Made by a program: the position numbers and the translations under genes. A stretch of 64,000 nucleotides of DNA from Rubrobacter_A sp965214435 (GTDB lineage: Bacteria > Actinomycetota > Rubrobacteria > Rubrobacterales > Rubrobacteraceae): positions 2,356,001 through 2,420,000 of the forward strand of contig OZ243960.1 of the NCBI GenBank assembly GCA_965214435.1. Direction: 5' to 3'. The notes under the pieces were generated by a model that had not been told where the DNA came from, searched no databases, and was given only the letters and a program-made list of their open reading frames with translations. Positions 61,980-64,000 of this stretch are shown in pieces; the first letter of the stretch is position 1; every line of letters begins with the position of its first letter.

Positions 61980-64000
61980 TTACTCTTCCAGGTCGCGGTT
62001 ATTCCAGCCGGCGGATTTCTCGCCTTCCCAGAGGTTGCCCATGGAGCCGTTAGCGACCGCCGCGGCGAACCAGGAAAGGTTCTGGTTGTAGTAGTTGTCG
62101 GGCTCGCCCCAGTAGGCGGAGTCTCCGTCCTGGGTGTACTTGGACAGGATCTTCTCGGCGTAGATCTCGTGTGCTATGTAGCGATTATCTTCGTCGATCA
62201 GCATGCCCGGCACGACCCCGGCGTAGAACGAGAGTGACTCGTCCTCGGTAGCTGCGGAGCCGTCGGGGTTGTAGGCGGCCCTTAGCTCGCCGGTCCGCTC
62301 GTACTCGCGCTCCAGGGGCGCAAGCTCCCGGGACTCCTCAAGAGCCCGGCGGTCCCGGAACCAGAGCCAGTCGAGGGCTATTCTCCACGGCATCCGGCTC
62401 GCGTCGTAAGAAGACTCGCTCGCGTCTGCCCCGATCACGTTGTCCGCAGGGGACACCGCGCCGGTCTGGCTGTCGAGCGCGACCCAATCCGGCGGCAGAC
62501 CGGACCCGTCGCCGAACTCCGGGGACTCCTCGATCCGGTCGAGTACGTCGTAGGAGGAGTCGGTGAGTTGCTCCCAGTCGCGAGACGGGTCGGCTTCAGC
62601 AAAGACGCGGTAGGCGTAGGGCGCGAAGTAGGAGGGGTTGACGATTACCGAGCCGGAGCCGTCGTCCGCCCAGTCACCGGCGGTAAGCACCCGCCGGCCG
62701 TCGACCTCGGCGGTCTCCTCTTTCCACATGGAGTCGAGGATCGCGCGGGCATCCTCTTTGTAGCCGGGTTCGTCCCAGCTCTTGGAGGCGAAGAGCAGCG
62801 CCAGGGCGGCGTCCTCTTCAGCGTCGGTGGCGGCGAAGTCCTCGATCACGCCGGTGTCCGGCCCCCACTGCCAGGTGAGCAGGTCGTCGTTCGGACGGAC
62901 CTGGAGGTTCTCCTGAGTCCAGGCCCAGACCCGGTTAAAGGTCTCCTGATCGTCCGCGTAAACGGCCCGGAGTAGCGCGTACGCCTGGCCCTCGGAGGTC
63001 GTCACTCCGTCGGACTGCGGGTCGACGACGCGGCCGTCCGCCGTGATAAAGCTCTCCTTGTAGCCTTCCCAGGTCTTTTCCAGGATCGGGCGCTTGGTCG
63101 TCGGGACCGCGGCGGTCTCGGTCTGGGGGAGGTTGCGGACCCGGTAGACCTTCATGGTCATGCCCTGAGCCTCGAAGCTCTTTATCTCGTCGGAGTTCCG
63201 GAGGGAAGACTGGATTATCGGGAGCTGGCGGTCGTCGCCCCGCAGGATCTGCTCGGCGCTGGTCTCGCTGAGGACCATGTAGTCGATGTTGCGCCAGTCG
63301 TCGTTCAGGAGGTCTACCCGGACCGCGGGGTCGCGGACGGCGGTCGGGTAGTGGACGTTCTCGAACGGCACCCCGCCGGTAAACGAGGGCTCGCGCAGGT
63401 CGACCCAGGCGTACGGGTCCATGATCACGAACGCCTCCCGCGTGATGTTGTCCGCGACCCAGGTCTCAGCTTCCTGCTGGGCTTTGGTCTCATTGTTGGT
63501 GAAGTTGAACTGGTTCTGATTGGCAAAAGCCGAGGCAGCCCCGATCAGGACCGCGGAGGCGAGGATGACCACCGCAAAGATCGCCGTGGCCGCGTGGCGG
63601 TTAGAGCCGCTGCTCCAGAAGCCGCTGAACAGCGCACCGAGCCTGGTCTCCAATACGTTTCCGAAACGGTCCCCGAAGCGGTCGCCGAGCCAGACGAACA
63701 CGGGTCTCAGGTGGCCGGCGGCCAGTCCGATAGCGATGGAGAATAGCGCAATCAGGGGTATTACGTAGAAGTACAGTGTTACGCCACCGCGCCCGAGGAA
63801 CAGCAGGAACGTCAGCGTCAGCAGGGAAACCCCGAAGAAAAGCCGGTCCCGGCGGATAAACAGCAGTCCGGCCACCGTGGCGGCGAGGCCGCCGAGCATG
63901 ATCAGGGGGTCCACCCCGATCCACTGCCCGAGGAACGTCCGGATCTCACTCCCGGCGCTGAAGAAGGAGCCGCCGCCCCCGCGCTGGAACTGGTAAGCGT
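61980..64000 (-). CDS. Membrane (GT-like) protein fused to a GH8 glucanase domain; 5' end outside window
   Basis: The frame is open to the window edge, so the N-terminus is missing. The visible part starts with 4-5 helices (about 64000-63500) resembling the end of a GT39/GT-C-type transferase. A periplasmic stretch follows and then a GH8-like barrel with the acid Glu in TSEGQAYALL (62991-62993) and the base in ATDAEEDAALAL (Asp at 62823-62825). It may both build and trim a beta-glucan or related polymer. The internal GTG at 63914 is not a credible start because the frame continues upstream. Confidence 0.75.
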   Translation of the reverse strand, partial: AYQFQRGGGGSFFSAGSEIRTFLGQWIGVDPLIMLGGLAATVAGLLFIRRDRLFFGVSLLTLTFLLFLGRGGVTLYFYVIPLIALFSIAIGLAAGHLRPVFVWLGDRFGDRFGNVLETRLGALFSGFWSSGSNRHAATAIFAVVILASAVLIGAASAFANQNQFNFTNNETKAQQEAETWVADNITREAFVIMDPYAWVDLREPSFTGGVPFENVHYPTAVRDPAVRVDLLNDDWRNIDYMVLSETSAEQILRGDDRQLPIIQSSLRNSDEIKSFEAQGMTMKVYRVRNLPQTETAAVPTTKRPILEKTWEGYKESFITADGRVVDPQSDGVTTSEGQAYALLRAVYADDQETFNRVWAWTQENLQVRPNDDLLTWQWGPDTGVIEDFAATDAEEDAALALLFASKSWDEPGYKEDARAILDSMWKEETAEVDGRRVLTAGDWADDGSGSVIVNPSYFAPYAYRVFAEADPSRDWEQLTDSSYDVLDRIEESPEFGDGSGLPPDWVALDSQTGAVSPADNVIGADASESSYDASRMPWRIALDWLWFRDRRALEESRELAPLEREYERTGELRAAYNPDGSAATEDESLSFYAGVVPGMLIDEDNRYIAHEIYAEKILSKYTQDGDSAYWGEPDNYYNQNLSWFAAAVANGSMGNLWEGEKSAGWNNRDLEE

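Noticed and set aside
1..64000. CRISPR array, complete insertion sequence or prophage
   Set aside because: No regularly spaced repeats, no intact transposase and no phage structural genes were seen.

Overview
The window looks like chromosome of a high-GC, Gram-positive-type actinobacterium. By eye GC is about 60-65%. GTG and TTG starts are common, genes often overlap by the four bases GTGA, and several genes seem to lack a Shine-Dalgarno (SD) leader. Gene content (VanW-type protein, GH15 glycosidase, methylcrotonyl-CoA carboxylase locus, type III polyketide synthase, PAC2 protein) fits a deep-branching, Rubrobacter-like actinobacterium. That placement is inference from gene content; no rRNA or tRNA gene was seen.

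Layout. 0.1-12.7 kb: housekeeping and transport (VanW protein, RidA plus flavin reductase pair, PrsW protease, MobA, YdcF-like protein, two DMT transporters, metallo-hydrolase, GH15 glycosidase, nitrilase-family amidase, lactate permease). 13.0-20.5 kb: one acyl-CoA catabolic operon (acyl-CoA ligase, acyl-CoA dehydrogenase, an overlooked 43-residue ORF, carboxyltransferase, enoyl-CoA hydratase, biotin carboxylase/BCCP) behind a good sigma-A-like promoter. 20.5-24.3 kb: a looser, less GC-rich accessory stretch with two FMN-binding split-barrel proteins, a cupin, an AraC regulator, a truncated alpha/beta hydrolase and decayed DNA. 24.3-30.4 kb: MHS transporter plus cyclase, a 48-residue membrane peptide, nicotinate phosphoribosyltransferase, gamma-glutamyltransferase, arginase. 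30.4-41 kb (minus strand): Trk potassium uptake (trkA and two trkH), sucCD, a YfcC-type carrier, a penicillin-acylase-family Ntn hydrolase. 41-52 kb: amidohydrolase, asparaginase, methyltransferase, VTT membrane protein, Aat, PAC2, DUF2723, DUF456, LarE, peroxiredoxin, FabF. 52-57.5 kb: an EVE-NERD fusion, a tandemly duplicated small membrane protein, and a nitroreductase / type III PKS / isoprenylcysteine-methyltransferase-like cluster. 57.5-64 kb: serS, then a polysaccharide locus.

The most interesting parts are three. First, a clear class I cyclic-di-GMP riboswitch (about 60352-60426) precedes a secreted GH6 cellulase, which faces a membrane protein fused to a GH8 glucanase domain across a strong bidirectional terminator; this suggests matrix or cellulose-like polysaccharide turnover under second-messenger control. 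Second, a protein at 52367-53536 joins an EVE-like modified-base-reader domain to a NERD nuclease domain, a plausible modification-dependent restriction or defence factor. Third, several tiny overlapping ORFs (15961-16092, 54531-54554, 54906-55040) appear translationally coupled to the genes after them.
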